This document shows positions 6,124-7,359 of a stretch of DNA of 7,359 nt, piece after piece. Below the pieces are notes generated by a model, which saw nothing but the letters and a program-made list of their open reading frames with translations, did not search any database and was not told where the DNA came from. The stretch covers positions 1-7,359 of the forward strand of contig RGOY01000059.1 in the NCBI GenBank assembly GCA_010028225.1, read 5' to 3'. This DNA is from Actinomycetota bacterium. Lineage in GTDB: Bacteria; Actinomycetota; Actinomycetes; Nanopelagicales; Nanopelagicaceae. The first letter of the stretch is position 1, and the number at the start of each line of letters is the position of its first letter. The position numbers and the translations under genes are program-made.

Positions 6124-6129
6124 TCGGGC

Positions 6130-7359
6130 ATGCGCTACGTCGGTGCACTCGATCAAGGGACCACAAGCACCCGCTTCATGATCTTTGATGAAAATGGTGC
6201 AATCGTTTCATCAGACCAAAAAGAGCATCGACAAATCCTGCCCCAAGCAGGCTGGGTAGAGCATGATGCAAACGAAATTTGGGAGCGGACTCAAGAAGTA
6301 ATCCGTGGCGCACTCAAGAACGCAGGCATCACAGGGAGTCAACTCAGCGCAATAGGAATAACGAATCAACGTGAGACCACTGTTGCATGGTCTCGATCTT
6401 CAGGCCAGCCCCTATCCCACGCAATCGTCTGGCAGGACACACGCACTACTGAGATCCTGAACCGTCTCTCTGAGGCCGAGCAGAACGAAGTGATACGCCG
6501 AACAGGCCTTGCCATCGCTCCATATTTTTCGGCGAGCAAAATGACCTGGCTCCTTGAACGAAGTCGCGCAGTGAACCAGGAAGATCTCTGCTTGGGAACT
6601 ATCGACTCATGGCTGATTTTCAAGTTAACGGGAAAACAAGTACATGCCACCGATGTGACTAATGCGAGTCGTACGATGTTGATGGACCTTGAGACTCTCG
6701 ATTGGCATCCAGAGCTACTCAAGCTATTTGGTGTGAAGAAAGAAATGCTCCCAGTAATCAAAGCATCGGTTTCACACTTTGGCCAGACCGATCCATCTGG
6801 GCCTTTCGGTGCCGCCATTCCAATAGCGGGAGTTCTTGGCGATCAACAAGCAGCAATGTTCGGTCAGGTCTGTTTCGAGCGAGGTGAGTCCAAAACTACC
6901 TATGGCACTGGAAATTTTGCTCTCCTCAATACTGGCAGCGAGATTGTTCGCTCCAAACACGGACTTCTAACCACTCTCTGTTATCAGTTTGAAGGTAGAG
7001 AACCAATCTACGCTCTGGAGGGATCTGTGGCTGTCACGGGTTCTGCAGTGCAATGGCTCAGGGATCAACTCCAGATAATCGAGAAGTCATCTGATATCGA
7101 GTCATTAGCAGCATCGGTTCCAGATAACGGTGGCCTCTACTTTGTTCCTGCTTTTTCGGGTCTCTTCGCCCCATACTGGAGAAGTGATGCGCGCGGGGCC
7201 ATTGTGGGAATGACAAGGGCTTCGACAAAGGCTCATATCGCTCGTGCAACCCTTGAGGCTATTTGTTATCAGACGCGTGATGTGCTTGATGCGATGTCGA
7301 AAGATTCAGGGGTTAGTCTTCGAGAGATGAAGGTTGACGGGGGAATAACGGTGAATGCT
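6130..7359 (+). CDS. glpK: Glycerol kinase (3' end outside the window)
   Basis: 410 residues are visible and the frame stays open to the window edge. Full-length GlpK is about 500, so roughly 90 residues are missing. It is a FGGY-family cytosolic kinase: glycerol + ATP gives sn-glycerol 3-phosphate, the substrate of GlpD next door. Landmarks are ALDQGTTSTRF (Asp8, phosphate-1 loop), ITNQRETTVAW (Arg81, Glu82), IVWQDTRT, PYFSASKMTW (Tyr132), GTIDSWLIFKLTG, GVLGDQQAAMFGQ (Asp238, Gln239), KTTYGTGNFALLNTG, ALEGSVAVTGSAVQWLRD and VDGGITVN (Asp403). Glycerol-binding Arg, Glu, Tyr and Asp occur in the order and near the positions of E. coli Arg83, Glu84, Tyr135 and Asp245. The loop before GDQQ reads TDPSGPFGAAIP and lacks the YHFYG-type His that HPr phosphorylates in enterococcal enzymes, so that form of PTS control is unlikely. 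The start is ATG 6130, which gives the expected short N-end. Confidence 0.95.
   Translation, partial: MRYVGALDQGTTSTRFMIFDENGAIVSSDQKEHRQILPQAGWVEHDANEIWERTQEVIRGALKNAGITGSQLSAIGITNQRETTVAWSRSSGQPLSHAIVWQDTRTTEILNRLSEAEQNEVIRRTGLAIAPYFSASKMTWLLERSRAVNQEDLCLGTIDSWLIFKLTGKQVHATDVTNASRTMLMDLETLDWHPELLKLFGVKKEMLPVIKASVSHFGQTDPSGPFGAAIPIAGVLGDQQAAMFGQVCFERGESKTTYGTGNFALLNTGSEIVRSKHGLLTTLCYQFEGREPIYALEGSVAVTGSAVQWLRDQLQIIEKSSDIESLAASVPDNGGLYFVPAFSGLFAPYWRSDARGAIVGMTRASTKAHIARATLEAICYQTRDVLDAMSKDSGVSLREMKVDGGITVNA

Noticed and set aside
6112..6156. TTG 6156 as the glpD start
   Set aside because: It would overlap glpK head to head by 27 bases, has no ribosome binding site or -10 box at a useful distance, and adds residues not typical of GlpD N-termini.
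6366..6960. Minus-strand frames of 150 and 62 codons opposite glpK
   Set aside because: They are antisense to clear GlpK signature motifs, with no start signal or protein-like features.

Overview
The window looks like a piece of chromosome from an actinobacterium of moderate GC (near one half by eye), most like the small-genome freshwater lineage (acI / Nanopelagicales). That placement is an inference. It rests on the very tight packing, candidate -10 boxes of the TAnnnT type sitting 6-7 bases from start codons (leaderless-style genes), a secreted protein with a short two-cysteine C-terminal tail of a kind I associate with that group, and a small protein that resembles the C-terminal domain of actinobacterial DnaX. 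I see no mobile element, CRISPR array, tRNA, rRNA or prophage gene, and no gene-free stretch longer than about 115 bases.

Layout. Bases 1-141 are the 3' end of an unidentified plus-strand gene. It converges on a minus-strand pair: a 192-residue AhpD-like peroxidase-related protein (1801-2379), followed by a 521-residue secreted cysteine-rich protein of unknown function (157-1722). From the divergent gap at 2380-2492 a plus-strand cluster leaves: a small three-helix membrane protein (2493-2738), an 86-residue DnaX tau-tail-like protein (2748-3008), and a secreted GH25 lysozyme (from 3001). The lysozyme frame is broken by a -1 shift near 4140, and its remaining C-terminal domain stays open to 4472. 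The lysozyme remnant runs 11 bases into the 3' end of the minus-strand glpD (4462-6111). glpD is head to head with glpK (6130 to beyond the window), with only 18 bases between the two starts.

How the genes work together. glpK and glpD form a glycerol-use module: GlpK phosphorylates glycerol to sn-glycerol 3-phosphate, and GlpD oxidises that to dihydroxyacetone phosphate and passes electrons to the quinone pool. The two genes appear to share one small two-way promoter whose -10 boxes overlap base for base on opposite strands. The lysozyme would act on peptidoglycan outside the membrane. The membrane protein and DnaX-like protein are linked to it by spacing and overlap, not by any known shared pathway.

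I do not see a clear new multi-gene system. The best leads are the free-standing DnaX-tail-like protein in a lysozyme operon, the overlapping leaderless two-way promoter of glpD/glpK, the frameshifted lysozyme, and the unidentified secreted cysteine-rich protein.
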